A stretch of DNA of 64,000 nucleotides from Pseudomonas nitroreducens TX1 (lineage in GTDB: Bacteria; Pseudomonadota; Gammaproteobacteria; Pseudomonadales; Pseudomonadaceae): assembly GCF_000313755.1 (NCBI RefSeq), contig NZ_AMZB01000079.1, forward strand, positions 38,824 through 102,823, given 5' to 3'. The stretch's first letter is position 1. Each line of letters opens with the position of its first letter. The translations under genes and the position numbers were made by a program. Under the pieces are notes generated by a model. That model was given only the letters and a program-made list of their open reading frames with translations. It did no database searches and was not told where the DNA came from. This document shows positions 41,743 through 52,586 of this stretch, one piece after another.

Positions 41743-42252
41743 GCCTTCCGTAGGTGACTTGCCAGTCCTCCTTAGACCTTCGTGTAGTAGCCCCAAAAAA
41801 ACACTACAAAACGTTTGACGAACGCTCGTTTGAAAGTGCATGATGGCCTCGCTCCCGCTAACCAGAGGGCCTCAAAGCCCTCCGGACCGCGCCAGCGACA
41901 CACCCGTCGCGCCGGTTCGTGTTGTTAAGCCCACAAGGCGGATCGACGAGGTTGCGACTGGCAAGAGGTTGTCCTGAGGGACGGGGAAGCAAGCCTAAGC
42001 AACAGCACGACGTGACGGATTCAGCCGTCCACCATCGCCCAACGGCTGCCACGAGCCGGCAAGCGATTCTGGATGCCACTGCTGCAGTCACCCGTCTTTG
42101 CACCGCGCCACCCCCCCTTTCCAGTGTCACTCCTTCTTTTCGGTCGCCCCTTCGCCATCCCGCGGCGAGCAACCCGCAGTCATTACCGTTCAGGTGCGGT
42201 TTTATGTGGGTAGTCGGTGCTTAACCAAATACATTCTTTTGAAGGATTGGCC
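41743..42252. promoter_or_regulatory. 510-bp aceA upstream region with inverted repeat and long leader
   Basis: TGTAGT (41783-41788) and ACTACA (41803-41808) form an inverted repeat with centres 20 bp apart. I recall TGTAGT/ACTACA half-sites for RccR, the KDPG-responsive regulator of aceA in pseudomonads, but with a shorter spacer, so this is tentative. Hairpins follow: GAGGGC-CTCAAA-GCCCTC (41865-41882) and GACGG-N6-CCGTC near 42013. No open frame in 41850-42230 looks coding, so this is a long leader or contains a small RNA. Confidence 0.45.
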
Positions 42253-43848
42253 ATGTCCGCATATCAGAACGAGATCAAAGCAGTCGCCGCGCTCAAAGAG
42301 AAGAACGGCAACAGCTGGAGCGCGATCAACCCCGAGTACGCTGCCCGCATGCGCGTCCAGAACCGCTTCAAGACCGGTCTGGAAATCGCCAAGTACACCG
42401 CTGCCATCATGCGCAAGGACATGGCTGAGTACGATGCGGACTCCTCCGTCTACACCCAGTCCCTGGGTTGCTGGCACGGCTTCATCGGCCAGCAGAAGCT
42501 GATCTCCATCAAGAAGCACCTGAAGACCACCAACAAGCGCTACCTCTACCTGTCCGGCTGGATGGTTGCCGCCCTGCGCTCCGACTTCGGCCCGCTGCCG
42601 GACCAGTCGATGCACGAGAAGACCGCCGTTGCCGGCCTGATCGAAGAGCTGTACACCTTCCTGCGCCAGGCTGACGCCCGCGAACTGGACCTGCTGTTCA
42701 CCGCCCTGGACTCCGCCCGCGCTGCTGGCGACAAGGCCAAGGAAGCCGAAGTACAGGCTCAGATCGACAGCTTCGAAACCCACGTGGTACCGATCATCGC
42801 CGACATCGACGCCGGTTTCGGTAACGCCGAGGCGACCTACCTGCTGGCCAAGAAGATGATCGAAGCCGGTGCCTGCTGCATCCAGATCGAGAACCAGGTT
42901 TCCGATGAGAAGCAGTGCGGCCACCAGGACGGCAAAGTGACCGTTCCGCACGAAGACTTCCTCGCCAAGATCAACGCTGTTCGCTACGCGTTCCTCGAGC
43001 TGGGCATCGACGACGGCGTGATCGTTGCCCGTACCGACTCCCTGGGCGCCGGCCTGACCAAGCAGATCGCCGTTACCCGCGAGCCGGGCGACCTGGGCGA
43101 CCAGTACAACTCCTTCCTGGACTGCGAAGAAATCTCCGCTTCCGACCTGCAGAACGGCGACGTGGTGATCAACCGCGGCGGCAAGCTGCTGCGTCCCAAG
43201 CGCCTGGCTTCCAACCTGTTCCAGTTCCGCAAGGGCACCGGCGAAGACCGCTGCGTCCTGGACTGCATCACCTCGCTGCAGAACGGCGCCGACCTGCTGT
43301 GGATCGAAACCGAGAAGCCGCACGTCGGCCAGATCAAGGGTATGGTTGACCGCATCCGTCAGGTCATCCCGAACGCCAAGCTGGTGTACAACAACAGCCC
43401 GTCGTTCAACTGGACCCTGAACTTCCGCCAGCAGGTGTTCGATGCGTTCGTCGCCGACGGCAAGGACGTTTCCGCCTACGACCGCGCCAAGCTGATGAGC
43501 GTCGAGTACGACGAGACCGAACTGGCCCAGATCGCCGATGAGAAGATCCGTACCTTCCAGCGTGACGGTTCCGCCCACGCCGGCATCTTCCACCACCTGA
43601 TCACCCTGCCGACCTACCACACCGCCGCGCTGTCCACCGACAACCTGGCCAAGGGCTACTTCGCCGACCAGGGCATGCTGGCCTACGTGAAAGGCGTTCA
43701 ACGTCAGGAACTGCGTCAGGGCATCGCCTGCGTCAAGCACCAGAACATGGCTGGCTCGGACATCGGCGACAACCACAAAGAGTACTTCGCTGGCGAAGCC
43801 GCTCTGAAAGCCTCGGGTAAAGACAACACCATGAACCAGTTCCACTAA
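42253..43848 (+). CDS. aceA: Isocitrate lyase
   Basis: Protein of 531 residues, the length of the Pseudomonas-type enzyme (longer than the 434 of E. coli). It splits isocitrate into glyoxylate and succinate, the first step of the glyoxylate shunt. The catalytic loop is KQCGHQDGKV with Cys222; metal ligands lie in PIIADIDAGFGNAEATY, and NNSPSFNW is the C-terminal substrate motif. SD AAGGA before ATG at 42253. It competes with the two IDHs encoded at 31-35 kb. Confidence 0.97.
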   Translation: MSAYQNEIKAVAALKEKNGNSWSAINPEYAARMRVQNRFKTGLEIAKYTAAIMRKDMAEYDADSSVYTQSLGCWHGFIGQQKLISIKKHLKTTNKRYLYLSGWMVAALRSDFGPLPDQSMHEKTAVAGLIEELYTFLRQADARELDLLFTALDSARAAGDKAKEAEVQAQIDSFETHVVPIIADIDAGFGNAEATYLLAKKMIEAGACCIQIENQVSDEKQCGHQDGKVTVPHEDFLAKINAVRYAFLELGIDDGVIVARTDSLGAGLTKQIAVTREPGDLGDQYNSFLDCEEISASDLQNGDVVINRGGKLLRPKRLASNLFQFRKGTGEDRCVLDCITSLQNGADLLWIETEKPHVGQIKGMVDRIRQVIPNAKLVYNNSPSFNWTLNFRQQVFDAFVADGKDVSAYDRAKLMSVEYDETELAQIADEKIRTFQRDGSAHAGIFHHLITLPTYHTAALSTDNLAKGYFADQGMLAYVKGVQRQELRQGIACVKHQNMAGSDIGDNHKEYFAGEAALKASGKDNTMNQFH

Positions 43849-43885
43849 GAACTGGCTCACCGGCCCCTCGGGGCTGGGAGGCACC

Positions 43886-43915
43886 GCAAAACCCCGGCTC
43901 CGGCCGGGGTTTTGC
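43886..43915 (+). terminator. Terminator after aceA
   Basis: GCAAAACCCCGGC / GCCGGGGTTTTGC, 13-bp perfect stem with TCCG loop, then TTTTG, 38 bp past aceA. Confidence 0.9.
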
Positions 43916-44022
43916 TTTTGTGCTTGGCCGAATCGCCAGCCATCCCTTCCCCGCCCGCCAAGGGCAGCACCGCTTCGACATGCCAGCCTCGGCCTTCCTT
44001 TATATATGAACCCGGAAAGCCC

Positions 44023-44514
44023 ATGCCTAAGCGCAACCGTCTCGCCCTCGCCGCCCACCTCATCCAACGCCTGCCGCGTCGGTTGCAGGAGCCTCTGCTG
44101 ACGCGCCTGTTCTGCTCCCAGGTGCGCTTCGCCGGTACCGCAGGCGTACGCATCCAAAAGCTGTCCGACAGCGAAGTGCGCATGAGCCTCGCCAACCGCC
44201 GTCGCGCGCGAAACCACATCGGCGGCGTGCATGCCGCGGCGATGGCGCTGCTGGCCGAGTCCGCCAGCGGCTGCATGGTCGGGATGAACCTGCCCGATGA
44301 CAAACTGCCGCTGATCAAGAGCCTCAAGATCGACTACCTGCGCCGGGCCAGCGGCGGCCTGCGCGCCATCGCCACGCTCCAACCCGAGCAGCGGCAGGCC
44401 ATGCTCGAGCAGGACAAAGGCGAAACCCTGGTGCACGTGATGCTGCTGGATGATTCTGGCGCGCAGCCGGTGCGCTGCGAGATGCGCTGGGCATGGATTC
44501 GGAAGGGAAATTGA
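44023..44514 (+). CDS. DUF4442 hotdog-fold thioesterase-like protein
   Basis: Protein of 163 residues from ATG at 44023. The pattern RNHIGGVHAAAMALLAESAS, then LPLIKSLKIDYLRRASGGLRA belongs to the DUF4442/PaaI-like hotdog family, where N-H-x-G-x-x-H-A-A carries the catalytic region of acyl-CoA thioesterases. Substrate unknown. Stands between the aceA terminator and the AT-rich gap before nuoA. Confidence 0.8.
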   Translation: MPKRNRLALAAHLIQRLPRRLQEPLLTRLFCSQVRFAGTAGVRIQKLSDSEVRMSLANRRRARNHIGGVHAAAMALLAESASGCMVGMNLPDDKLPLIKSLKIDYLRRASGGLRAIATLQPEQRQAMLEQDKGETLVHVMLLDDSGAQPVRCEMRWAWIRKGN

Positions 44515-44633
44515 ACCACCCGAATGCCACGGCGACCAACGAGTTCACAGAGGAGTAATTCGAAGTCGGATACCAGATGAAATAAAACCCGCGGCGCTTA
44601 TATGTAGTAAAGTTACGGATATACGACACTGCA

Positions 44634-44652
44634 AATGATAATATTTATCATT
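44634..44652. promoter_or_regulatory. Fur-box-like palindrome
   Basis: AATGATAA-TAT-TTATCATT, perfect 8-bp arms. The core TGATAATATTTATCA differs at one position from the 7-1-7 Fur consensus TGATAATnATTATCA. GATAAT at 44637-44642 could be a -10. The nearest downstream gene is nuoA, 300 bp away. Confidence 0.55.
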
Positions 44653-44881
44653 CATGAAGTGCCGATTTATTGCGCCCAAATACCTCGAAAGTACTATTCG
44701 ACCAAAGCCGAAGCGCCGTCACACTAAGCATCCAGAGCCGCGCAAACAGGGCGCTACGGAAAATGCAAAAGCCTTTTGCCCGAAATAGAAGCATCTGTTT
44801 GTGTTGGAAAAATTTACTTGCTGAAGGCTTTGGGCATAAAATTGGAAAGATGACCTGAACCCTTAGCTCGCTATGCTTGAG

Positions 44882-44928
44882 TTGTCGGGTTCGCAGTAGT
44901 CGGGCCTTGCGCCCGAAACCCAAGACAA
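44882..44928 (+). promoter_or_regulatory. Two-tier hairpin in the nuo operon leader
   Basis: Outer stem TTGTC-GGGTT pairs with AACCC-AA-GACAA (2-nt bulge), inner stem CGGGC pairs with GCCCG around CTTGC. It lies 27 nt before the nuoA ATG, downstream of candidate -10 TATGCT. No T-run follows, so it is a stability or translation element rather than a terminator. Confidence 0.5.
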
Positions 44929-44955
44929 TCGTTATTTGTAGGAAGGAGTATCGGC

Positions 44956-45369
44956 ATGCCCAATCCAGCTGAACTTGCAGCTCAACACTGGGGACTCGCC
45001 GCCTTCCTTTTAGGAGTGCTGGGCCTGCTCGCCTTCATGCTAGGGGTTTCCAGCCTGCTTGGCAGTAAGGCATTTGGTCGCAGCAAGAACGAACCGTTCG
45101 AATCGGGGATCGTTCCTACCGGCAGCGCACGCCTGCGTCTGTCGGCAAAATTCTATCTGGTCGCGATGCTCTTCGTGATCTTCGACGTCGAAGCCCTCTT
45201 CCTCTTCGCCTGGTCCGTGTCCGTCCGTGAAAGCGGTTGGGCAGGTCTGATCGAGGCAACCATTTTCATAGCAATTCTGTTGGCAGGTCTTGTCTACCTG
45301 TGGCGTATCGGCGCGCTCGATTGGGCGCCGGCGGCACGTCGCGCACGGCAGGCGAAGCTAAAACAATGA
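44956..45369 (+). CDS. nuoA: NADH-quinone oxidoreductase subunit A
   Basis: Protein of 137 residues with three membrane helices and the conserved loop [17 protein letters not shown], then [20 protein letters not shown], near the quinone site. First gene of the 13-gene Complex I operon. AGGAAGGAG ribosome-binding site. The complex oxidises NADH, reduces ubiquinone and pumps protons across the inner membrane. Confidence 0.97.
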   Translation: MPNPAELAAQHWGLAAFLLGVLGLLAFMLGVSSLLGSKAFGRSKNEPFESGIVPTGSARLRLSAKFYLVAMLFVIFDVEALFLFAWSVSVRESGWAGLIEATIFIAILLAGLVYLWRIGALDWAPAARRARQAKLKQ

Positions 45370-45379
45370 GGCTTTGGCG

Positions 45380-46057
45380 ATGCAATACAAACTTACCCGG
45401 ATCGATCCGGATGCGCCCAATGATCAATACCCGATCGGCCAGCGCGAAACGGTAGAAGACCCGCTCATCGAAGGGCAGGTCCACAAGAACATCTTCATGG
45501 GCAAGCTCGAGGATGTTCTCAACGGTGCGGTGAACTGGGGTCGCAAGAACTCCCTGTGGCCGTACAACTTCGGGCTGTCCTGCTGCTACGTGGAGATGAC
45601 CACGGCGTTCACCGCGCCGCACGACATCGCCCGTTTCGGCGCCGAAGTGATCCGTGCATCGCCCCGCCAGGCTGACTTCATGGTCATCGCCGGCACCTGC
45701 TTCATCAAGATGGCTCCGGTCATCCAGCGCCTGTACGAGCAGATGCTGGAACCCAAGTGGGTGATCTCGATGGGGTCGTGCGCCAACTCTGGCGGCATGT
45801 ACGACATCTACTCGGTCGTTCAGGGGGTCGACAAGTTCCTCCCCGTGGACGTGTACATCCCCGGCTGCCCGCCCCGCCCGGAGGCGTTCCTGCAAGGCCT
45901 GATGCTGCTGCAGGAATCCATCGGCCAGGAGCGTCGTCCGTTGTCCTGGGTAGTAGGCGATCAAGGCGTCTATCGCGCCGACATGCCTGCCCAGAAGGAT
46001 CTCAAGCGCGAACAGCGCATTGCGGTCACCAACTTGCGCAGCCCCGACGAAGTGTGA
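45380..46057 (+). CDS. nuoB: NADH-quinone oxidoreductase subunit B
   Basis: Protein of 225 residues from ATG at 45380. It holds the terminal 4Fe-4S cluster N2: cysteines in [17 protein letters not shown] and PGCPPRPEA. It sits between the peripheral arm and the quinone tunnel. 10 bp after nuoA. Confidence 0.98.
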   Translation: MQYKLTRIDPDAPNDQYPIGQRETVEDPLIEGQVHKNIFMGKLEDVLNGAVNWGRKNSLWPYNFGLSCCYVEMTTAFTAPHDIARFGAEVIRASPRQADFMVIAGTCFIKMAPVIQRLYEQMLEPKWVISMGSCANSGGMYDIYSVVQGVDKFLPVDVYIPGCPPRPEAFLQGLMLLQESIGQERRPLSWVVGDQGVYRADMPAQKDLKREQRIAVTNLRSPDEV

Positions 46058-46116
46058 TCCGGCCCTCCACGAGAGGCCCGTTTTCACTCCACCGTTGACC
46101 GAGTGACTTAAAGACT

Positions 46117-47898
46117 ATGAATGCAGACTCCGCTCTGTACATCCCGCCTTACAAGGCAGACGACCAAGATATCGTCGTCGAACTGAATTCCCGCTTTGGC
46201 GCCGAGACCTTCACCGTCCAGGCCACCCGCACTGGCATGCCGGTGCTCTGGGTTGCCCGTGAGCGCCTGATCGACGTCCTCACCTTCCTGCGCAATGTGC
46301 CCAAGCCGTACGTCATGCTCTATGACCTGCACGGTGTCGACGAGCGCCTGCGCACCCACCGTCGCGGCCTGCCGGGCGCCGACTTCAGCGTGTTCTACCA
46401 CCTGATGTCGCTTGAACGTAATAGTGACGTGATGATCAAGGTGGCCTTGTCCGAGGGCGACCTCAACCTGCCCACCGCCACCCGTATCTGGCCGAACGCC
46501 AACTGGTACGAGCGTGAGGTCTGGGACATGTACGGGATCACCTTCAACGGTCACCCGCACCTGACCCGCATGCTGATGCCGCCGACCTGGGAAGGTCACC
46601 CGCTGCGCAAGGACTACCCGGCGCGCGCCACCGAGTTCGATCCCTACGCGCTGTCTGCCGCCAAACAGGACCTCGAGCAGGAAGCCCTGCGCTTCAAGCC
46701 CGAAGACTGGGGCATGAAGCGCCACGGCGAGAACGAGGACTTCATGTTCCTCAACCTCGGCCCGAACCACCCCTCCGCCCACGGTGCGTTCCGCATCATC
46801 CTGCAACTGGACGGCGAAGAGATCCTCGACTGCGTTCCGGAGATCGGCTACCACCACCGTGGTGCCGAGAAGATGGCCGAGCGTCAGTCCTGGCACAGCT
46901 TCATTCCGTACACCGACCGTATCGACTACCTCGGCGGCGTGATGAACAACCTGCCGTACGTGCTCTCGGTCGAGAAGCTCGCCGGCATCAAGGTGCCGCA
47001 GCGCGTCGACGTCATCCGCATCATGATGTCGGAGTTCTTCCGCATCCTGAACCACCTTCTCTACCTGGGCACTTACATCCAGGACGTGGGCGCGATGACC
47101 CCGGTGTTCTTCACCTTCACCGACCGCCAGCGCGCCTACAAGGTCGTCGAGGCCATCACCGGCTTCCGCCTGCACCCGGCCTGGTACCGCATCGGTGGCG
47201 TCGCCCACGACCTGCCTCGCGGCTGGGACAAGCTGGTTCGCGAATTCCTCGACTGGATGCCCAAGCGCCTGGACGAGTACGAAACCGCCGCCCTGAAGAA
47301 CAGCATCCTGCGTGGCCGTACCATCGGCGTTGCTCAGTACAACACCAAGGAGGCGCTGGAATGGGGCACCACCGGCGCCGGCCTGCGCGCCACCGGCTGT
47401 GATTTCGACCTGCGCAAGGCCCGCCCCTACTCCGGCTACGAGAACTTCGAGTTCGAAGTACCGCTGGCGGCCAACGGCGACGCCTACGACCGCTGCATGG
47501 TCAAGATGGGCGAGATGCGCCAGAGCCTGCGCATCATCGAGCAGTGCCTGAAGAACATGCCCGAAGGCCCGTACAAGGCCGACCACCCGCTGACCACGCC
47601 GCCGCCCAAAGAGCGCACGCTGCAGCACATCGAAACCCTGATCACGCACTTCCTGCAGGTTTCCTGGGGCCCGGTCATGCCGGCCAACGAGGCCTTCCAG
47701 ATGGTGGAAGCGACCAAGGGCATCAATAGCTACTACCTGACGAGCGATGGCAGCACCATGAGCTACCGGACCCGCATCCGGACGCCCAGCTTCGCGCACC
47801 TGCAGCAGATTCCGTCGGTGATCAACGGCAGCATGATTGCCGACCTGATCGCCTATCTGGGCAGTATCGACTTCGTTATGGCCGACGTGGACCGCTGA
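46117..47898 (+). CDS. nuoCD: NADH-quinone oxidoreductase fused subunit C/D
   Basis: Protein of 593 residues: NuoC (about 1-175; [20 protein letters not shown]) fused to NuoD (about 205-593; [54 protein letters not shown]). The fusion is the E. coli and Pseudomonas arrangement. NuoD forms the quinone-binding pocket with NuoB. 59 bp after nuoB. Confidence 0.98.
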   Translation: MNADSALYIPPYKADDQDIVVELNSRFGAETFTVQATRTGMPVLWVARERLIDVLTFLRNVPKPYVMLYDLHGVDERLRTHRRGLPGADFSVFYHLMSLERNSDVMIKVALSEGDLNLPTATRIWPNANWYEREVWDMYGITFNGHPHLTRMLMPPTWEGHPLRKDYPARATEFDPYALSAAKQDLEQEALRFKPEDWGMKRHGENEDFMFLNLGPNHPSAHGAFRIILQLDGEEILDCVPEIGYHHRGAEKMAERQSWHSFIPYTDRIDYLGGVMNNLPYVLSVEKLAGIKVPQRVDVIRIMMSEFFRILNHLLYLGTYIQDVGAMTPVFFTFTDRQRAYKVVEAITGFRLHPAWYRIGGVAHDLPRGWDKLVREFLDWMPKRLDEYETAALKNSILRGRTIGVAQYNTKEALEWGTTGAGLRATGCDFDLRKARPYSGYENFEFEVPLAANGDAYDRCMVKMGEMRQSLRIIEQCLKNMPEGPYKADHPLTTPPPKERTLQHIETLITHFLQVSWGPVMPANEAFQMVEATKGINSYYLTSDGSTMSYRTRIRTPSFAHLQQIPSVINGSMIADLIAYLGSIDFVMADVDR

Positions 47899-47900
47899 TC

Positions 47901-48395
47901 ATGAGTACCCTTATCCAGACTGATCGTTTCGAACTCAGCGAAACCGAGCACTCGGCCATCGAGCACGAGATGCATCACTACGAGGACTCCCGTGCGGCGT
48001 CCATCGAAGCCCTGAAGATCGTCCAGAAGCAGCGCGGCTGGGTGCCGGACGGGGCCATCCCGGCCATCGCCGAGATCCTCGGCATCCCGGACAGCGACGT
48101 CGAAGGCGTGGCAACCTTCTATAGCCAGATCTTCCGCCAGCCGGTCGGCCGCCACATCATCCGCGTCTGCGACAGCATGGTCTGCTACATCGGCGGCCAT
48201 GAGTCCGTCGTCGGCGAGATCCAGAAGCAGCTGGGCATCGGCCTCGGCCAGACCACCGCCGACGGCCGCTTCACCCTGCTGCCGGTGTGCTGCCTGGGCA
48301 ACTGCGACAAGGCCCCGGCGATGATGATCGACGACGACACCTTCGGCGACCTGCGTCCCGACGGCGTCGCCAAACTGCTGGAGGCCTACGCATGA
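47901..48395 (+). CDS. nuoE: NADH-quinone oxidoreductase subunit E
   Basis: Protein of 164 residues, thioredoxin-like, with the 2Fe-2S cluster N1a ligands in VCDSMVC (Cx4C) and [10 protein letters not shown] (Cx3C). N-terminal helical bundle [20 protein letters not shown]. Overlaps nuoF by 4 bp (ATGA). Part of the NADH-oxidising module E-F-G. Confidence 0.98.
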   Translation: MSTLIQTDRFELSETEHSAIEHEMHHYEDSRAASIEALKIVQKQRGWVPDGAIPAIAEILGIPDSDVEGVATFYSQIFRQPVGRHIIRVCDSMVCYIGGHESVVGEIQKQLGIGLGQTTADGRFTLLPVCCLGNCDKAPAMMIDDDTFGDLRPDGVAKLLEAYA

Positions 48396-49741
48396 CTCGC
48401 CTCACCTCCTACGGTACGCCCAACCGCACCGCGCGCGCGGCCGAAACCCATCCGCTGACCTGGCGCCTGCGTGACGACGGCGCCCCGGTCTGGCTGGAGG
48501 AATACCAGTCGAAGAACGGCTACGCCGCCGCGCGCAAGGCGCTGGCGCAGATGGCCGCCGACGACATCGTCCAGACCGTCAAGGACTCCGGCCTCAAGGG
48601 CCGTGGCGGTGCGGGCTTCCCCACCGGTGTGAAGTGGGGCCTGATGCCCAAGGACGAATCCCTCAACATCCGCTACCTGCTGTGCAACGCGGACGAGATG
48701 GAGCCCAACACCTGGAAGGACCGCATGCTCATGGAGCAGCTGCCGCACCTGCTGGTGGAAGGCATGCTGATCTCCGCGCGCGCGCTCAAGGCCTACCGCG
48801 GCTACATCTTCCTGCGCGGCGAGTACGTCGACGCCGCTCGCAACCTGAACCGTGCCATCGAGGAAGCCAAGGCCGCCGGCCTGCTGGGCAAGAACATCCT
48901 CGGCAGCGGCTTCGATTTCGAGCTGTTCGTGCACACCGGCGCCGGCCGCTACATCTGTGGCGAAGAGACCGCGCTGATCAACTCGCTGGAAGGCCGCCGC
49001 GCCAACCCGCGCTCCAAGCCGCCCTTCCCCGCCGCCGTCGGCGTCTGGGGCAAGCCGACCTGCGTGAACAACGTCGAGACCCTGTGCAACGTGCCGGCGA
49101 TCGTCGAGCACGGCGTCGACTGGTACAAGGGCCTCGCCCGTCCGGGCAGCGAAGACATGGGCACCAAGCTCATGGGCTTCTCCGGCAAGGTGAAGAACCC
49201 CGGCATCTGGGAGCTGCCCTTCGGTCTTCCGGCCCGCGAGCTGTTCGAGGACTACGCCGGCGGCATGCGCGATGGCTACAAGCTCAAGGCCTGGCAGCCG
49301 GGCGGCGCCGGTACCGGCTTCCTCCTGCCGGAACACCTGGACGCACTGTTCTACGCCGGCGGCGTCGCCAAGGTTGGCACCCGTATGGGGACCGGTCTCG
49401 CCATGGCGGTGGACGACAGCGTCAATATGGTTTCCCTGCTGCGCAACATGGAAGAGTTCTTCGCTCGCGAATCGTGCGGCTGGTGCACTCCGTGCCGTGA
49501 CGGCCTGCCGTGGAGCGTGAAGGTCCTGCGCGCGCTGGAGAAAGGCGAAGGCGCCCAGGGCGACCTGGAAACCCTCGAGCAGCTCGTCAACTTCCTCGGC
49601 CCAGGCAAGACCTTCTGTGCCCACGCACCGGGTGCCGTCGAGCCGCTGGGCAGCGCACTGAAGTATTTCCGTCCCGAGTTCGAAGCGGGCATTTCCCGCC
49701 AGGCTCAGGCCGTACAAGCACCGCAGACCGTCGGCGCTTGA
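48392..49741 (+). CDS. nuoF: NADH-quinone oxidoreductase subunit F
   Basis: Protein of 449 residues from ATG at 48392. NADH/FMN site [19 protein letters not shown] segment [19 protein letters not shown], and 4Fe-4S cluster N3 in [12 protein letters not shown] with a distal Cys in [12 protein letters not shown]. Accepts hydride from NADH. Followed by a 130-bp gap with a strong hairpin before nuoG. Confidence 0.98.
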   Translation: MTRLTSYGTPNRTARAAETHPLTWRLRDDGAPVWLEEYQSKNGYAAARKALAQMAADDIVQTVKDSGLKGRGGAGFPTGVKWGLMPKDESLNIRYLLCNADEMEPNTWKDRMLMEQLPHLLVEGMLISARALKAYRGYIFLRGEYVDAARNLNRAIEEAKAAGLLGKNILGSGFDFELFVHTGAGRYICGEETALINSLEGRRANPRSKPPFPAAVGVWGKPTCVNNVETLCNVPAIVEHGVDWYKGLARPGSEDMGTKLMGFSGKVKNPGIWELPFGLPARELFEDYAGGMRDGYKLKAWQPGGAGTGFLLPEHLDALFYAGGVAKVGTRMGTGLAMAVDDSVNMVSLLRNMEEFFARESCGWCTPCRDGLPWSVKVLRALEKGEGAQGDLETLEQLVNFLGPGKTFCAHAPGAVEPLGSALKYFRPEFEAGISRQAQAVQAPQTVGA

Positions 49742-49750
49742 TGCTTTGTT

Positions 49751-49779
49751 CGCCGGGCGGAAGTCGCCCGGCGTTGTTT
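49751..49779 (+). terminator. Internal terminator-like hairpin between nuoF and nuoG
   Basis: CGCCGGGCG-GAAGT-CGCCCGGCG, 9-bp perfect stem, followed by TTGTTTC, 9 bp past the nuoF stop. It lies inside an operon that must be read through, so it may be a weak attenuator or an mRNA-processing and 3'-end-stabilising site. Confidence 0.55.
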
Positions 49780-49871
49780 CGTTGTAGTGCCGCGGCGTGC
49801 CGACGGCCCGATGAAACCGTGATTTCTATTAGCCACGCCCGCTGACAACGGGCCAACGAAGACTTAGACCC

Positions 49872-52586
49872 ATGGCCACGATCCACGTAGACGGCAAGAC
49901 GTTAGAAGTCGACGGAGCGGACAACCTGTTGCAGGCCTGCCTCTCCCTCGGTCTCGACATCCCCTACTTCTGCTGGCACCCGGCGCTCGGAAGCGTCGGC
50001 GCATGCCGCCAGTGTGCGGTCAAGCAGTACACCGACGAGAATGACAAACGCGGTCGTCTCGTCATGTCCTGCATGACTCCCGCCACCGACAACACCTGGA
50101 TTTCCATCGAAGACGAAGAAGCCAAGCAGTTCCGCGCCAGCGTCGTCGAATGGCTGATGACCAACCACCCGCACGACTGCCCGGTCTGCGAGGAAGGCGG
50201 TCACTGCCACCTGCAGGACATGACGGTGATGACCGGCCACAACCAGCGCCGGTACCGCTTCACCAAGCGCACCCACCAGAACCAGGAGCTCGGCCCGTTC
50301 ATCGCCCACGAGATGAACCGCTGCATCGCCTGCTACCGCTGCGTCCGTTACTACAAGGACTATGCCGGCGGCACCGACCTTGGCGTCTACGGCGCACACG
50401 ACAACGTCTACTTCGGCCGGATCGAGGACGGTGTACTGGAGAGCGAGTTCTCCGGCAACCTGACCGAGGTCTGCCCAACCGGCGTGTTCACCGACAAGAC
50501 CCACTCCGAGCGCTACAACCGCAAGTGGGACATGCAGTTCGCCCCGAGCATCTGCCATGGCTGCTCCAGCGGCTGCAACATCAGCCCCGGCGAGCGTTAC
50601 GGTGAAATCCGCCGCATCGAGAACCGCTACAACGGCTCGGTGAACCACTACTTCCTGTGCGACCGCGGCCGCTTCGGCTACGGCTACGTCAACCGCGAAG
50701 ACCGCCCGCGTCAGCCGCAACTGATGCTGAGCAAGCAGAAGCTTTCGCTGGACGGCGCCCTTGACCAGACCGCAGCCCTGCTCAAGGGCCGCAAGGTCAT
50801 CGGTATCGGTTCGCCGCGCGCCAGCCTGGAAAGCAACTACGCCCTGGCCGAACTGGTCGGCGCGCAGAACTTCTACAGCGGCATCTCCGCTGACGAACTG
50901 CAACGCCTGCAGTTGGTGCTGAAAGTCATGCAGGACGGCCCGCTGCTGGTGCCGACCATCCGTGACATGGAAGACCACGACGCGGTATTCGTGCTCGGCG
51001 AAGACCTGACCCAGACCGCTGCCCGTATCGCCCTGGCCCTGCGCCAGTCGGTAAAAGGCAAGGGCGAGGACATGGCCGCCGCGATGAAGATCCAGCCGTG
51101 GCTCGACGCCGCGGTGAAGACCATCGCCCAGCACGAGATGAACCCGCTGTTCATCGCCAGCCTGGATGAAACCCGCCTGGACGACGTGGCCGCCGAGTGC
51201 GTGCACGCCGCTACCGAAGACCTGGCTCGCCTGGGCTTCGCCGTGGCCCATGCCATCGACCCGAGCGCCCCGGCCGTCTCCGACCTCGATGCCGAAGCCG
51301 CTGCGCTCGCCCAGCGCATCGCCGATGCTTTGGTCGCCGCCAAGCGTCCGCTGGTCATCTCCGGCACCTCGCTGGGCAGCAACGCCCTGATCGAAGCCGC
51401 CACCAACATCGCCAGCGCGTTGAAGAACCGCGAGAAGAATGGCTCCCTGAGCCTGGTGGTTCCGGAAGCCAACAGCCTGGGGCTGGCCCTCTTCGGCGGT
51501 GAGTCCGTCGAGAAAGCCCTGGAACAGCTGACCTCCGGCGCCGCCGATGCCGTGGTGATCCTGGAGAACGACCTGTACCGCCGCGCCGACGCTGCCGCTG
51601 TCGATGCTGCATTGGCCGCTGCGAAGATCGTCGTCGTCGCCGATCATCAGCAGACCGCCACCAGCGCCAAGGCCACCGTCCTGCTGCCGGCCGCCAGCTT
51701 TGCCGAGGGCGACGGCACCCTGGTCAGCCAGGAAGGCCGCGCCCAGCGCTTCTTCCAGGTCTTTGACCCGACCTACTACAACGCCGACAACCTGGTCCGC
51801 GAAGGCTGGCGCTGGCTGCACGCCCTGCACAGCACCCTCGAAGGCAAGCGTGTCGACTGGACCCAGCTGGACCACGTCATCGACGCCGTCGTCGCTGCCA
51901 AGCCGCAACTGGCCGGCATCCGCGAAGCCGCGCCGAACGCCGCGTTCCGCATCAAGGGCCTGAAACTGGCGCGCGAGCCGCACCGCTACTCCGGCCGTAC
52001 CGCCATGCGCGCCAACATCAATGTCAGCGAGCCGCGTCAGCCGCAGGACATCGACTCCGCGTTCGCCTTCTCCATGGAAGGCTACGCCGGCAGCGCCGAA
52101 CCGCGTCAGCAGATTCCGTTCGCCTGGTCCCCGGGCTGGAACTCGCCGCAGGCCTGGAACAAGTTCCAGGACGAAGTCGGTGGTCACCTGCGTGCTGGCG
52201 ATCCGGGCGTGCGCCTGATCGAGGCCAAGGGCGAAGCCCTGTGGTTCAGCGAGATTCCCGCGCCGTTCCACACCGCTGCAAGCCAGTTCAAGGTGGTGCC
52301 CTTCTATCACCTGTTCGGCAGCGAGGAGAACTCCTCGAAAGCCGCCCCGGTACAGGAGCGCATCCCGCAGACCTACGTCACCCTGGCAAAAGCCGAGGCG
52401 GACCGCCTGGGCGTCAACGAAGGCGCGATCATCCGCCTGACCGTCAAGGGCCAGGAACTGCGCCTGCCGCTGCGTGTGAGCGAAGAGCTCGGCGCTGGCC
52501 TGGTCGCACTGCCGGTCGGTCTGCAAGGCATCCCCGCCGGCGTCATCGGCGCTGTCGCTGAAGGTCTGCAGGAGGCTGCGCAATGA
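49872..52586 (+). CDS. nuoG: NADH-quinone oxidoreductase subunit G
   Basis: Protein of 904 residues. N-terminal 2Fe-2S domain ([17 protein letters not shown]), the His-ligand cluster region ([16 protein letters not shown]), 4Fe-4S ligands ([17 protein letters not shown]) and an extra CxxCxxxC cluster ([14 protein letters not shown], the N7 site of E. coli-like enzymes), then a long molybdopterin-oxidoreductase-like domain. Largest peripheral-arm subunit. The stop overlaps nuoH (ATGA). Confidence 0.98.
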   Translation: MATIHVDGKTLEVDGADNLLQACLSLGLDIPYFCWHPALGSVGACRQCAVKQYTDENDKRGRLVMSCMTPATDNTWISIEDEEAKQFRASVVEWLMTNHPHDCPVCEEGGHCHLQDMTVMTGHNQRRYRFTKRTHQNQELGPFIAHEMNRCIACYRCVRYYKDYAGGTDLGVYGAHDNVYFGRIEDGVLESEFSGNLTEVCPTGVFTDKTHSERYNRKWDMQFAPSICHGCSSGCNISPGERYGEIRRIENRYNGSVNHYFLCDRGRFGYGYVNREDRPRQPQLMLSKQKLSLDGALDQTAALLKGRKVIGIGSPRASLESNYALAELVGAQNFYSGISADELQRLQLVLKVMQDGPLLVPTIRDMEDHDAVFVLGEDLTQTAARIALALRQSVKGKGEDMAAAMKIQPWLDAAVKTIAQHEMNPLFIASLDETRLDDVAAECVHAATEDLARLGFAVAHAIDPSAPAVSDLDAEAAALAQRIADALVAAKRPLVISGTSLGSNALIEAATNIASALKNREKNGSLSLVVPEANSLGLALFGGESVEKALEQLTSGAADAVVILENDLYRRADAAAVDAALAAAKIVVVADHQQTATSAKATVLLPAASFAEGDGTLVSQEGRAQRFFQVFDPTYYNADNLVREGWRWLHALHSTLEGKRVDWTQLDHVIDAVVAAKPQLAGIREAAPNAAFRIKGLKLAREPHRYSGRTAMRANINVSEPRQPQDIDSAFAFSMEGYAGSAEPRQQIPFAWSPGWNSPQAWNKFQDEVGGHLRAGDPGVRLIEAKGEALWFSEIPAPFHTAASQFKVVPFYHLFGSEENSSKAAPVQERIPQTYVTLAKAEADRLGVNEGAIIRLTVKGQELRLPLRVSEELGAGLVALPVGLQGIPAGVIGAVAEGLQEAAQ

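Larger units (their letters stand above)
44515..44955. other. 441-bp AT-rich gap before nuoA with a Fur-box-like site and a leader hairpin
   Basis: No gene seen. Base composition from 44560 to 44850 is clearly more AT-rich than the flanks. It contains a Fur-box-like palindrome (44634-44652), a 15-nt palindrome GCAAAAGCCTTTTGC (about 44764-44778), a candidate -10 TATGCT (44872-44877) and a two-tier hairpin (44882-44928). A small RNA or a composite nuo promoter is possible. Confidence 0.5.

Noticed and set aside
44648..44923. Leftward 91-codon frame in the nuoA upstream gap
   Set aside because: Basic, Phe/Leu/Lys-rich low-quality peptide in AT-rich DNA, crosses the leader hairpin.
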